Positions 32,581-40,267 of a DNA stretch of 46,776 nucleotides are shown piece after piece; within the stretch, counting starts at the first letter, position 1; the number at the start of each line of letters is the position of its first letter. Made by a program: the position numbers and the translations under genes. The DNA is taken from contig JAFGLG010000012.1 of the NCBI GenBank assembly GCA_016928155.1, forward strand, positions 1-46,776, written 5' to 3'. The notes under the pieces are model-generated. The model worked only from the letters and a program-made list of their open reading frames with translations, did no database searches and was not told the DNA's origin. This stretch comes from Candidatus Woesearchaeota archaeon. GTDB taxonomy: Archaea > Nanobdellota > Nanobdellia > Woesearchaeales > JAFGLG01.

Positions 32581-34320
32581 GTGGAAAATCAAGAGAAATT
32601 GCCTCAGAAAGCATACAAGGAGACTTATATCTTTCCTGAGGATTCGCCATTGAAAAAAGTTCAGCCTGAGCCAAAACCAGAGGTTCAGCCTGAGCCGGAG
32701 ATTGAGGAGATCAAAATCGAAGATAAGAAAACCGAGGATAAGAAAAGGGATGATAGGAAAACCGACGATAAGAAGGCTCCAAAGAAGGCCGGCAGGAGGA
32801 TGCATAAGGCAGAGTCGCATGGTCCTGAGAAGACAGGGAAGAAGGAAGAGAAGGATTATACTCTCTATTATGCCTTGGGTGCTCTTGCGCTGATTGCCGT
32901 TGTTGTTCTCCTATATTTTTTCGCGTCACCCTCTGATCCAGGCACACTGGAGATGTGGGATGGCCGTGTGATCGCTGTCGTCAATGGCGAGGAGATCACA
33001 ATTGATGATTTCAACACGCAGGTTTCGAAGATTCCTGTGTCATATAGGCTGTTTGTGACAAAGGATATGATACTTAACCAGACAATTATGGAGGCATTGC
33101 TTATTCAGGATGCTCATAAGAATGGCCTGACTGTTGATCAGGACCGGCTTGACAATCTGACAGCTGTCTGGGAAGCCAATCTTAAGTCTGCCATGTCAGA
33201 GGAGGAGCTTTATTCCACTTTGGACAGCCTGGGCATGACTTATGATGAATTCAGGCAGAAGAGCATAAGCCTTATCAGTGACCAGCTTCTGATATCAGAC
33301 CTTTTCAACAAGACCGTCGTAAGCAAGCTGGAATTATCAGAGGATGATTTGAAAGGATATTATGATGAGAACAAGGGGACTTACTTTGTCGATGAATCCC
33401 TTGAGGTATCTCATATCCTTGTGTTGGGCGGTCCTCAGATGAATAAGACTGATGATGAGGCCAGGGAGATAATACTCGGGGTCGAGAAGAGGATCGCTGA
33501 TGGCGATGACTTCTTCGGTCTTGTCAGGGAATACAGCGAGGATCCGGGAAGCAAGGATAATGATGGTAAGTATAATATCACAAGGGGCATGACTGTCAAG
33601 GAGTTTGAGGATGCTGCTTTTGCCCTTGATGTCGGTATGGTTTCGCCTATTGTCAAGACTCAGTTCGGTTATCACATAATAAAGCTGCTTGGCAGGACAG
33701 AGGCTCGTCAGATGGAGTTTGATGAGGTCAGGGATGAGATTAGGGAGCAAATGTTGTATGAGGCTCAGAAGACTGGGATCCCATTGTACATTGCAGGTCT
33801 CATGGATAAGGCGAAGATAGAATTATTTGCCTTCAACTCAGGGATACCCTCAATGGACATAACCACCTTCCAGCAGGTTGATCCGTCTGTCTGCACTGAT
33901 GAGGATAACAGGACCATTGTCAGGCTTTACACTGTCTCTTATCAGGAGGCTTCTCAGTTCGCCGAAGCTGCTTTCAGGCAGGCTCTTGAGAGGTTTGACA
34001 GGTCTGGGGAGCTTTCAGCTTATGTCTGGCAGGTTGATACGAATGATGATGTCATGACCCCGGAGCTTGAATCAGCCATCCCGCAGGAGGAGCTTGATCT
34101 TTTCAGGAAGTATAATCCGGGCAATTCAGTGCCTGCTTACCTGATCGGCTGCAAGTACTTGAGGATTGGCAACGGCCATTGGGAGAATAAGGACATGGCT
34201 TCTGAGACTCTCGAGATTGAGGCTATGTTTGATGAGATCATCTTTGAGCTGGAGAATGCCGAGGCTTTCGCTGAAGCATCTCAGGACAATCCGTATATTA
34301 TCCAGCCTGAAGCGCAATAA
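32581..34320 (+). CDS. Membrane-anchored parvulin-type peptidyl-prolyl isomerase
   Basis: 579 residues, GTG start after a strong GGGGGGAT site. Order: charged cytosolic N-terminus with DKK/TDDKK repeats (about 35-65). One membrane helix follows (about 97-119). A SurA/PrsA-like N-domain covers about 125-255. A parvulin domain (about 262-365) runs from EVSHILVLGG to TQFGYHIIKLLGRTE. A C-terminal domain (about 400-560) ends with SVPAYLIGCKYLRIGNG, which resembles a thioredoxin-like fold. It would help fold secreted proteins outside the membrane. Parvulins are uncommon in archaea, and this domain combination is unusual. Confidence 0.85.
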   Translation: MENQEKLPQKAYKETYIFPEDSPLKKVQPEPKPEVQPEPEIEEIKIEDKKTEDKKRDDRKTDDKKAPKKAGRRMHKAESHGPEKTGKKEEKDYTLYYALGALALIAVVVLLYFFASPSDPGTLEMWDGRVIAVVNGEEITIDDFNTQVSKIPVSYRLFVTKDMILNQTIMEALLIQDAHKNGLTVDQDRLDNLTAVWEANLKSAMSEEELYSTLDSLGMTYDEFRQKSISLISDQLLISDLFNKTVVSKLELSEDDLKGYYDENKGTYFVDESLEVSHILVLGGPQMNKTDDEAREIILGVEKRIADGDDFFGLVREYSEDPGSKDNDGKYNITRGMTVKEFEDAAFALDVGMVSPIVKTQFGYHIIKLLGRTEARQMEFDEVRDEIREQMLYEAQKTGIPLYIAGLMDKAKIELFAFNSGIPSMDITTFQQVDPSVCTDEDNRTIVRLYTVSYQEASQFAEAAFRQALERFDRSGELSAYVWQVDTNDDVMTPELESAIPQEELDLFRKYNPGNSVPAYLIGCKYLRIGNGHWENKDMASETLEIEAMFDEIIFELENAEAFAEASQDNPYIIQPEAQ

Positions 34321-34383
34321 TTAAATATTTCTTATTCTTTTTATATATGGATATAGTAAGAATGCAGTAAAAAAGGTGGTGGC

Positions 34384-34602
34384 ATGTCAACTGTCTCAAG
34401 ACTGAATAAGGAATTGGATATTCTCAATAAGCAGCTTTCTGCAGGTATCATAACAAGATATGAGCATAAGCGGATCACTTTCCGTATCCAGAAGAAGATC
34501 AGGGCTATTGCTCCGAAACATAGGAAAAAGGCAATCAGGAGAAAGCCGATAAAGAGAAAGGTTCATGGCAGGAAGATCCGGGTTGTAAAGAAGAGGAAAT
34601 GA
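34384..34602 (+). CDS. Small very basic protein
   Basis: 72 residues, about a third Lys/Arg. A helical N-terminal half (VSRLNKELDILNKQLSAGII) precedes a basic tail (AIRRKPIKRKVHGRKIRVVK). Strong AAAGGTGGTGGC before ATG 34384. Its stop overlaps the next gene by four bases. Probably nucleic-acid or ribosome binding by composition. No family recognised. Confidence 0.65.
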   Translation: MSTVSRLNKELDILNKQLSAGIITRYEHKRITFRIQKKIRAIAPKHRKKAIRRKPIKRKVHGRKIRVVKKRK

Positions 34603-35048
34603 TGATGGTCAGGAAGAAAGAGGAGAATGGGAAAAAAGGAGACAAAGGGGAGATGCCTTGGTTCGGCACTCTTGGTATGGTTTTGGTGCTTTTGGTTATC
34701 ATAGGCCTGATTGTCTATTTTGGCAGGAGTGAGCCTTTTGTCCTGCCAGAGCAGGTCACTGATCCTTATGTCATTGTCGTGAAGTGCGAGGGCTGTGATA
34801 CATCCACTATCACAAAATTTGCCAAGGAGCTTTTCCCTGATGTTTTTGTCTATGAGCTGCAGCATCCTTCTGATGATGCTGATCAGATCCTGGATGAGCT
34901 CGGTATTGATGTCCTTCCCGCATATGTTTTCAGCAGGTCGATCGCAGATCAGGAGAAGTTTCCTTCGATCCAGGATTCTTTTGCTGTGAGAGGGGGTTAT
35001 TATGTCTTGAAGCCTGGCTCCAGCGGTGCAGTTTATTCTATAGGATGA
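34599..35048 (+). CDS. Membrane-anchored thioredoxin-like protein
   Basis: 149 residues. Three ATG codons at 34599-34605 give alternative starts. A basic N-terminus, then a membrane helix (about 23-42), then an extracytoplasmic domain. That domain has VIVVKCEGCDTSTITKFAKE and LGIDVLPAYVFSR, a strand-CxxC-helix and a cis-Pro-like LPAY, both typical of thioredoxin folds. The Cys pair (CEGC) is present, so redox activity is possible. With the parvulin upstream it suggests an exported-protein folding unit. Confidence 0.75.
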   Translation: MMMVRKKEENGKKGDKGEMPWFGTLGMVLVLLVIIGLIVYFGRSEPFVLPEQVTDPYVIVVKCEGCDTSTITKFAKELFPDVFVYELQHPSDDADQILDELGIDVLPAYVFSRSIADQEKFPSIQDSFAVRGGYYVLKPGSSGAVYSIG

Positions 35049-35167
35049 CTATGACGCCGCACGGGTTGATTTGATGATTTTCAGGCTTCTGCACATTGTC
35101 CACATAGGTTTATTGCTGCCTGCTTCAGCCGTCAATTATTTAAAGGATGCTTCTCATTCTTGGCCTT

Positions 35168-36283
35168 ATGAAGGATCAGGTTTCATATCTGGAATTAGGA
35201 TATATTGTCAGGGAGCTTCAGTTCTTGGTAGGTGGCAAGATAGACAAGATTTATCATCCGGATAAGTCTGAACTGCTTTTCCAGTTCCATGTTCCCTCAA
35301 AGGGCAAGAGCATTCTGAGGGTTCTGATACCTAAGGTCATTTATCTCACTTCTTTTAAGCCACATACAGATTCCCCTTCTGGCTTCTGCATGGCCTTGAG
35401 GAAGCATCTCAATGGCGCGAGGGTCAGGGAGATTGTCCAGAAGGGCTCTGAGCGTATTGTTGAGATCCTCTTTGAGAGGCCGGAGCGTTTGAGGGTTATC
35501 ATTGAGCTTTTTGCAAAAGGTAATCTTGTGCTGTGCAGGGATGATTATTCCATAGTCAATCTGCTGAACAGGGATGGTGTGAAGACCGGCCAGAAGTATG
35601 AATTCCCCAAATACCAGGATTTCTCTGGATTGTCCAAGGATGAGTTCATCATTCTTTTGGGCTCTGAAGAGCTTGTCAGGGCTCTTGCCAATAATCTTTC
35701 TCTTGGTGGTATTTTTGCTGAGGAGATATGCTTGCTTGCCGGCGTCGACAAGAAGAAGGATGTCAGGGATCTCTCTAAGAAGGAGCTGGATGCTATTTTC
35801 AGCAGTTATGTGGATATGATCTCTTCTGTCCAGTCTGCTAATGTTGTTTTCAAGGATGATCTGCCTCTTCATGTGCTTCCTTTTCATCTCAGGTCTTTTG
35901 ATTCATCTGTGAAGAAGGATTTTGCTTCATTCAATGAGGCCATTGATGAGGTCTTCACACAGAAGATAGAGTCTGCTTCTGTCAAGGAGGCTGTGAGATT
36001 GAAGTCTGCTGCGCTCGGCAAGATTGAGAGGACCATAAATATACAGAGGAAGCAGCTGGGTTCTTTGAAGGCAAGTGCCAGGAATGATCAGAGGGCAGGC
36101 GAGATGATCTATGAGAATTATCAGGAGATCGATTCTCTTCTGAAGGCGATAAGGGCTGACAAGAAGAAGCTTTCCTGGCCTGAGATGAAAGAGAAGTATG
36201 TTTCAGGCAAGGTCAGGGGCATTGACGAGAAGACAGGGAAGGTTGTCCTGGAGATTGAGGATGAGGGGCTGAAGGATGAATAG
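35168..36283 (+). CDS. Rqc2/NEMF-family protein lacking the NFACT-R domain
   Basis: 371 residues from ATG 35168, leaderless behind TATTTAAAG (about 35138-35145); an ATG at 35147 would overlap the promoter. The NFACT-N domain (about 1-190: SYLELGYIVRELQFLVGGKI, then GFCMALRKHLNGARVREI) is followed by a coiled-coil (about 270-340). Rqc2 homologues bind 50S subunits with stalled peptidyl-tRNA. The usual C-terminal NFACT-R domain is absent; the protein ends KVRGIDEKTGKVVLEIED, short of the normal 600-700 aa. Loss or relocation of NFACT-R is inferred. Confidence 0.85.
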   Translation: MKDQVSYLELGYIVRELQFLVGGKIDKIYHPDKSELLFQFHVPSKGKSILRVLIPKVIYLTSFKPHTDSPSGFCMALRKHLNGARVREIVQKGSERIVEILFERPERLRVIIELFAKGNLVLCRDDYSIVNLLNRDGVKTGQKYEFPKYQDFSGLSKDEFIILLGSEELVRALANNLSLGGIFAEEICLLAGVDKKKDVRDLSKKELDAIFSSYVDMISSVQSANVVFKDDLPLHVLPFHLRSFDSSVKKDFASFNEAIDEVFTQKIESASVKEAVRLKSAALGKIERTINIQRKQLGSLKASARNDQRAGEMIYENYQEIDSLLKAIRADKKKLSWPEMKEKYVSGKVRGIDEKTGKVVLEIEDEGLKDE

Positions 36284-37166
36284 GTCTTTTTTTCTGAAGA
36301 GGTACAGGGAATTGGCAGGTGAGGATGCCGATAAGATAACAACTCTGCCTCAGTCGATCAGGATCAATACATTGCGCATCTCTGAGAAGGAGCTTGTTCC
36401 CAGATTGAAGTCAAATGGTATCCTGCTCGAGAAAGTCCCTTTCCTTAGGCATGGTTTTGTGGTGAAGAAGGCGAGGTTCTCTCCTGGTGCTTCTCCTGAG
36501 TATCTTCTGGGCTATTATTATCTGCAGGAGCTCGCTTCCCAGATCCCTGTTGAGCATATGGAGCTGAAACCGTCGCATACTGTTCTTGACATGGCTGCTG
36601 CTCCTGGCTCCAAGACGACTCAGCTCGCTCAGGAGATGCAGGATAAGGGTGTTCTTGTTGCCCTGGAATCCAATCAGTCGCGCATCCAGTCATTGAAGAA
36701 TAATCTTGAGCGCTGTTTCATCTCAAACACGATTGTTTTCAGGAAGGATGCCAGGTTCGCTTTTGATCTCGGCATCGAGTTTGATCGCATTTTGCTTGAT
36801 GCCCCCTGTTCTGGCAATTTTGCCAATGACAAGGATTGGTTCTCTAATAAGTCGCAGGAGTCTGTGAATGAGAGGGCGAGGACTCAGAAAGAGCTCCTCA
36901 AGGCTGCCCTGAAATGCCTTAAGCCTAAGGGCATATTGATGTATTCCACCTGTTCTCTTGAGCCTGAGGAGAATGAGCTGAATATCGGCTGGCTGCTGAA
37001 CAAATATGATGATATCAAGCTTGAGAATATCAGCACGATCGGTGATCCCGGCCTCACAAGTGTTTTCGGCAGGGAATTGGATCCGGAAGTCAGCAGGTGC
37101 AGGAGGTTATGGCCTCACAGGACTGGCACGCAGGGCTTTTTTCTGGCCAAGGTCAGAAAAAAATGA
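36276..37166 (+). CDS. tRNA/rRNA cytosine-C5 methyltransferase (NSUN/RsmB type)
   Basis: 296 residues. PGSKTTQLAQEM is the SAM-binding motif I. DAPCSGNF (motif IV) and YSTCSLEPEENE (motif VI) carry the two catalytic Cys. HRTGTQGFFLAKVRK is the conserved C-terminus. No separate PUA domain is present; the N-terminal RRM-like part (SIRINTLRISEKEL) binds RNA. Overlaps the Rqc2-like gene by 8 bp, so probably translated from the same message. Confidence 0.93.
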   Translation: MNRSFFLKRYRELAGEDADKITTLPQSIRINTLRISEKELVPRLKSNGILLEKVPFLRHGFVVKKARFSPGASPEYLLGYYYLQELASQIPVEHMELKPSHTVLDMAAAPGSKTTQLAQEMQDKGVLVALESNQSRIQSLKNNLERCFISNTIVFRKDARFAFDLGIEFDRILLDAPCSGNFANDKDWFSNKSQESVNERARTQKELLKAALKCLKPKGILMYSTCSLEPEENELNIGWLLNKYDDIKLENISTIGDPGLTSVFGRELDPEVSRCRRLWPHRTGTQGFFLAKVRKK

Positions 37167-37199
37167 GAAGACATTGTTTCTGCATTCCTGGTGAAGGCT

Positions 37200-37430
37200 T
37201 CAGTGATTCTCTTTGTAGTCTTCAAGGCACTGTTCTGAGCAGAACCACATTATCTTGCCGTCGATCTCTGTCTCGACTGTGTTCTTCTCGTCAAGCTTTG
37301 CTCCGCAGTTCCTGCACTTTGCGCTTTCGCCGTCCATCTCTGCCCCTTTCATGAATCCTTCTTCCTCTGGGCTTATCTCGTCATCATCGACGAGCTCTTC
37401 CCTTTCCTCTTCATCATATATGTCTGCCAT
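37200..37430 (-). CDS. Small zinc-finger protein (TRASH/MYM-like)
   Basis: 76 residues. Acidic N-terminal half (DEEEREELVDDDEISPEEEG), then CRNCGAKLDEKNTV followed by MWFCSEQCLEDYKEN. C-x2-C plus C-x3-C with the trailing aromatic matches treble-clef TRASH/YHS-type metal-binding knuckles. Possibly a metal sensor or chaperone. Convergent with the methyltransferase gene. Confidence 0.75.
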   Translation of the reverse strand: MADIYDEEEREELVDDDEISPEEEGFMKGAEMDGESAKCRNCGAKLDEKNTVETEIDGKIMWFCSEQCLEDYKENH

Positions 37431-37487
37431 TTTCGATGGCTTATGTATCTGCCATATATAAATCTTTTCTGGTTCGCCTTATCCCAT

Positions 37488-37603
37488 GCCTTGCTTATCA
37501 ACATGCATGAAAATTTCAAGGGATATACTTGGTTATATCCAGATTCGCATGGCGAATCTGGCCCTGACCCTTTGAAATTTTTTCTCTGATCAATGAGCAA
37601 GGC
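37488..37603. repeat. Palindromic repeat, copy 4 (longest)
   Basis: Nested inverted repeats. Outermost GCCTTGCTTATCA (37488-37500) against TGATCAATGAGCAAGGC (37587-37603). Middle GAAAATTTCAAGGG (37509-37522) against CCCTTTGAAATTTTTTC (37568-37584). A side hairpin GGATAT/ATATCC (37521-37540). Core CAGATTCGC (37540-37548), loop ATG, GCGAATCTG (37552-37560), nine perfect pairs. It sits between divergent genes; the rest of 37431-37773 shows only promoter-like AT tracts. Confidence 0.75.
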
Positions 37604-37773
37604 AACGGATTCACAGGACTCCCGGAAGATTTTTTCATTTATGGTCTGTTTTCATAAGATATTTTTCAGATCCGGAAGTGATTCAGAATTCGGGAATTTC
37701 TTTCCAATTTCTTTGCCAAACTCTCTTTAAGCATTGATCGATATCATATCCCATCAACCATTGAGGTGGTAAT

Positions 37774-37962
37774 ATGAAATCGAAACTAGGAAGCAAGCGT
37801 GTTGAGCAGCTGAAGAAGATGCCGATCATCCAGAACAGGGTGTTCAAGTCACAGGATGGCAGGTTTCTTGTTCATACCACAAGCATCACGCACATAAAGC
37901 CTGTAGAGTATTATGAGAAGGTGCTCGATTCTGAGCCTGATGAGGCAGAGGATTTTTTTTAG
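37774..37962 (+). CDS. Hypothetical small protein
   Basis: 62 residues. TTGAGGTGGTAAT before ATG 37774 is a strong ribosome binding site. Basic N-terminus (KLGSKRVEQLKKM), then a beta-like part (QDGRFLVHTTSITHIKPVEYYE) and an acidic end (EPDEAEDFF). No family recognised. Followed 1 bp later by another small gene. Confidence 0.6.
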   Translation: MKSKLGSKRVEQLKKMPIIQNRVFKSQDGRFLVHTTSITHIKPVEYYEKVLDSEPDEAEDFF

Positions 37963-37963
37963 T

Positions 37964-38119
37964 ATGTCTTCTCTGAGATGGGAAGTATCCATATGTGAAC
38001 TGCACAATGATGGGGTGTTTTTCAAGGTGACAAGACAGATTCCTGATCTGGGAGTTTCTGAGACTAGATTATTCAATGTGAAGGATGATGCCCTTAAGCA
38101 GTTCTATGAATGGCTATAA
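37964..38119 (+). CDS. Hypothetical small protein
   Basis: 51 residues from ATG 37964, one base after the previous stop. Reads as beta strands and a C-terminal helix (VSICELHNDGVFFKVTRQI, then DDALKQFYEWL). Possibly a small subunit coupled to the preceding gene. Weak support: size only, plausible composition and tight spacing. Overlaps the convergent phosphatase gene by 6 bp. Confidence 0.5.
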   Translation: MSSLRWEVSICELHNDGVFFKVTRQIPDLGVSETRLFNVKDDALKQFYEWL

Positions 38120-38410
38120 TGATTTTTCTTTTAATATTTTTATCAGTTCAGGCTGGTTATGATGATATATGTCAGGAATATCCAGCGAGATGATTTTTTT
38201 CTTGAGATATATTTTTGGGAATCTTTTTCCTATCTCTTCCCTTTGATGGTCTTCCATGACAGCTATCATGTCAGCCCATTCAAGCTCTTCTTTGCTCACT
38301 GGATTATTGTTGAACAGTCCTGCACTCTTGGTGGAATATTTTTTCCTGAGCACTTCTTCAGCTGTCTTGCTCCTGTTCTCATTCTGGTTGCAGATGAATA
38401 ATACTTTCAT
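38114..38410 (-). CDS. Low-molecular-weight protein tyrosine phosphatase-like protein
   Basis: 98 residues. The signature C-x5-R-S appears as CNQNENRS (Cys 7, Arg 13) immediately after the first strand, as in LMW-PTP and arsenate reductase folds. A later DIPDIY provides the general-acid Asp. Short for the classic family (about 140-150 aa), but matching the short predicted phosphatase group (COG4551). Substrate unknown. Confidence 0.8.
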   Translation of the reverse strand: MKVLFICNQNENRSKTAEEVLRKKYSTKSAGLFNNNPVSKEELEWADMIAVMEDHQREEIGKRFPKIYLKKKIISLDIPDIYHHNQPELIKILKEKSL

Positions 38411-38518
38411 TGTTTGTTCATTTGATAGATAATATTTAATTTTAAGCCCTATTTATTATTTACAATATTGAAATTAATTAATAAGAACTTAAAATGCTTC
38501 TTTTCACATGATAAGAAA

Positions 38519-38636
38519 AGGTGGACAGCGATCCATGGTTCCCGTTCAGAGAACAGTACCACATGAAACGTGGGCTTGCTTGACTTTGGTGTTCGAAATG
38601 AGTACCAGTAGAACCAAGCCGCTATGGCCGTCCAGC
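38519..38636 (-). rRNA. rrf: 5S ribosomal RNA
   Basis: Minus strand. TGGACGGCCATAGCGGC at the 5' end and GCTGTCCA at the 3' end form helix I (eight pairs, one G-U). The loop strings ATTTCGAACACCAAAGTCAAGC and AAGCCCACG match archaeal 5S. About 116-118 nt. No 16S or 23S gene is near, so it is unlinked and has its own promoter. The palindromic CTTTATAAAG at 38656-38665 is 27 bp upstream of the 5' end. Confidence 0.93.
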
Positions 38637-38716
38637 ACTTATTGGGAAATAGCTCCTTTATAAAGATTGTTGAAAATAATTAGCTTTTTATCTTTTAATA
38701 TGAAAGATAAATGAAA

Positions 38717-39733
38717 TCATTTCAAGAGTGATGTGATGCACGGCTTGTCTGGATAGGCGATTCTTGTCGCCTGGCAACCCCCTTGGCAGAGCCTTTCGTA
38801 TTCACAGGAAACGCAAGCCCCTCCTTTTTGATAGGAGTTCTGCAGGAGACTTGTATTTATGACAAGCCCTCTACCTTTCTCATATATACCGATCTTCCTG
38901 TCAAGCATAAGGGTGCAAGGATACACATCGCCTGAAGTATCAAGTACAAAGAATTTTTCTCCTGCACTGCAATACATCCCTCCCGATGTCGCAATTGCTT
39001 CATCTCTTCCAGCAAAATAGTCAACTATGTGTGATCCGAAGAAATTTGGGCCGCAGTTTCCGAAGAAGTTGAGCTTTATGTCTCTGCCATCTCTCAATCC
39101 TATTATGGTTTGTATGGCCTCTCTTCTCTGGCTCTCATCCAATTCAAGATATTGTCTGTTGGATATCCCCCTTCCAATTGGGATGAAGAACAGGAAGTTG
39201 GCCTGTGAAACACCATTCTGCTCAGCAAGAGCCACGATTTTCGGTATCTTCTGATAATTTAGGAGGGTCAGTGTTGTTTCGGTCTCCACTTCAAATTCCT
39301 GTCTTGCCATCGCAAGAGCCCTGATTGTCCTGTCAAAAATCTTTATATTGAAGTATCTATTCTGTGTCTCTGCATCAGGACCGTGAAGGCTTATCCTGAC
39401 CTTGGTTATTCCGACATCCTTAAGCTTATGTGCGACATCTGGAAAATTTATCCCGCTCGTGATGATATCCTTCTTGCCAATCACCTTGTAGAAGTCGAGT
39501 ATCCTTGTGTCCAGGGTCTGTTCGCCACCTGCCGCCTTGAATTTAAAATCCTTCAGGTCCTCTATGGCAGAATAGAAAAGCTCTTCATTGAACCCTGGTC
39601 TGTTTCGGCCAGCCATACAGTAGCAAGCAAGGCATTTCGAGACACATTGGTATGTTGTGAAGAAGAGCACAATAGGTTTCTTCTTTGCTTCTACCTCATC
39701 CCTTTTCTTGATAAGTGTATCTAGTTTTGGCAT
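38717..39733 (-). CDS. Radical SAM/SPASM enzyme
   Basis: 338 residues from ATG 39733; an ATG at 39742 directly abuts the GGAGG and is less likely. CVSKCLAC (Cys 30, 34, 37) binds the SAM-cleaving 4Fe-4S cluster. The C-terminal SPASM region has YCSAGEKFFVLDTSGDVYPC, then CVSCEYERLCQGGCQATR, for auxiliary clusters. Such enzymes mature peptides or act on sugars and cofactors. No precursor peptide is evident. TATA-like GTATATAATAT (plus 39873-39883) implies a leader of about 120 nt. Confidence 0.9.
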   Translation of the reverse strand: MPKLDTLIKKRDEVEAKKKPIVLFFTTYQCVSKCLACYCMAGRNRPGFNEELFYSAIEDLKDFKFKAAGGEQTLDTRILDFYKVIGKKDIITSGINFPDVAHKLKDVGITKVRISLHGPDAETQNRYFNIKIFDRTIRALAMARQEFEVETETTLTLLNYQKIPKIVALAEQNGVSQANFLFFIPIGRGISNRQYLELDESQRREAIQTIIGLRDGRDIKLNFFGNCGPNFFGSHIVDYFAGRDEAIATSGGMYCSAGEKFFVLDTSGDVYPCTLMLDRKIGIYEKGRGLVINTSLLQNSYQKGGACVSCEYERLCQGGCQATRIAYPDKPCITSLLK

Positions 39734-39756
39734 TTTTATCATCCTCCATATGATTC

Positions 39757-39796
39757 AGAAGTTTTTATCGAATCAGCATCTCAAGGAGAAACTTCT
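39757..39796 (-). promoter_or_regulatory. Leader hairpin before the radical SAM gene
   Basis: AGAAGTTT and AAACTTCT (plus 39757-39764 and 39789-39796) form a perfect 8-bp stem in the untranslated leader, ending about 10 bases before the GGAGG of the gene. It could control translation initiation. No known riboswitch class is recognised. Confidence 0.45.
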
Positions 39797-39894
39797 AGAT
39801 GAAGAAAAGACAATGAGATGCAACTACCGCATATGCCAGAATACAAATGTGGGTGGGTATGTAGTTGTCATGATATTATATACGCATTCATAAT

Positions 39895-40267
39895 ATAAAA
39901 AACTTTTGGTCAGCTTGGCTATGTCAAATTGATATGTCAGAAATATACCACTGGTCTATCTGACCAGTGGACAAAGTCCTCACTCAGTTTTTGCAATGCG
40001 GCATATTTTTAGTATGATTCTGAGCATGATCAAGAACCGCAGGAATCTGTCCTGCTCCAGCATGCCACCGGTCTGTGACCTGTGGTTCTTGATAAAAAAG
40101 AATTTTAGTTTATGTTGTCACACCATAACTCATTGCTATTGCATCCTTCATGAGTTTGTGTATTTGTTTGCTGTTATGATTTCATCTATGGTCCTGCTGA
40201 GGAGCATGTAGAATCCTATTGTACAGCGGACTGTTACCATGCCAAGAACATGCAGCAGAATAGCTGA
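39895..40267. other. Gene-free region with two strong hairpins
   Basis: CCACTGGTC/GACCAGTGG (39948-39970) is a perfect 9-bp stem with loop TATCT. ATCAAGAACCGCAGG/CCTGTGGTTCTTGAT (40029-40093) has 14 of 15 pairs around a 35-nt centre. No frame in either direction has coding character. A minus-strand frame ending near 40152 looks like a decayed gene end, but has no recognisable homology. Could be an RNA gene or remnant of a small inverted-repeat element. Confidence 0.5.

Noticed and set aside
35071-35265. Frame of 64 codons before the Rqc2-like gene
   Set aside because: It contains the promoter of that gene and overlaps its start; no supporting signal.
39802-39896. Short peptide frame upstream of the radical SAM gene as a maturase substrate
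   Set aside because: It is on the opposite strand, overlaps the enzyme's promoter and has no leader-core pattern or ribosome binding site.
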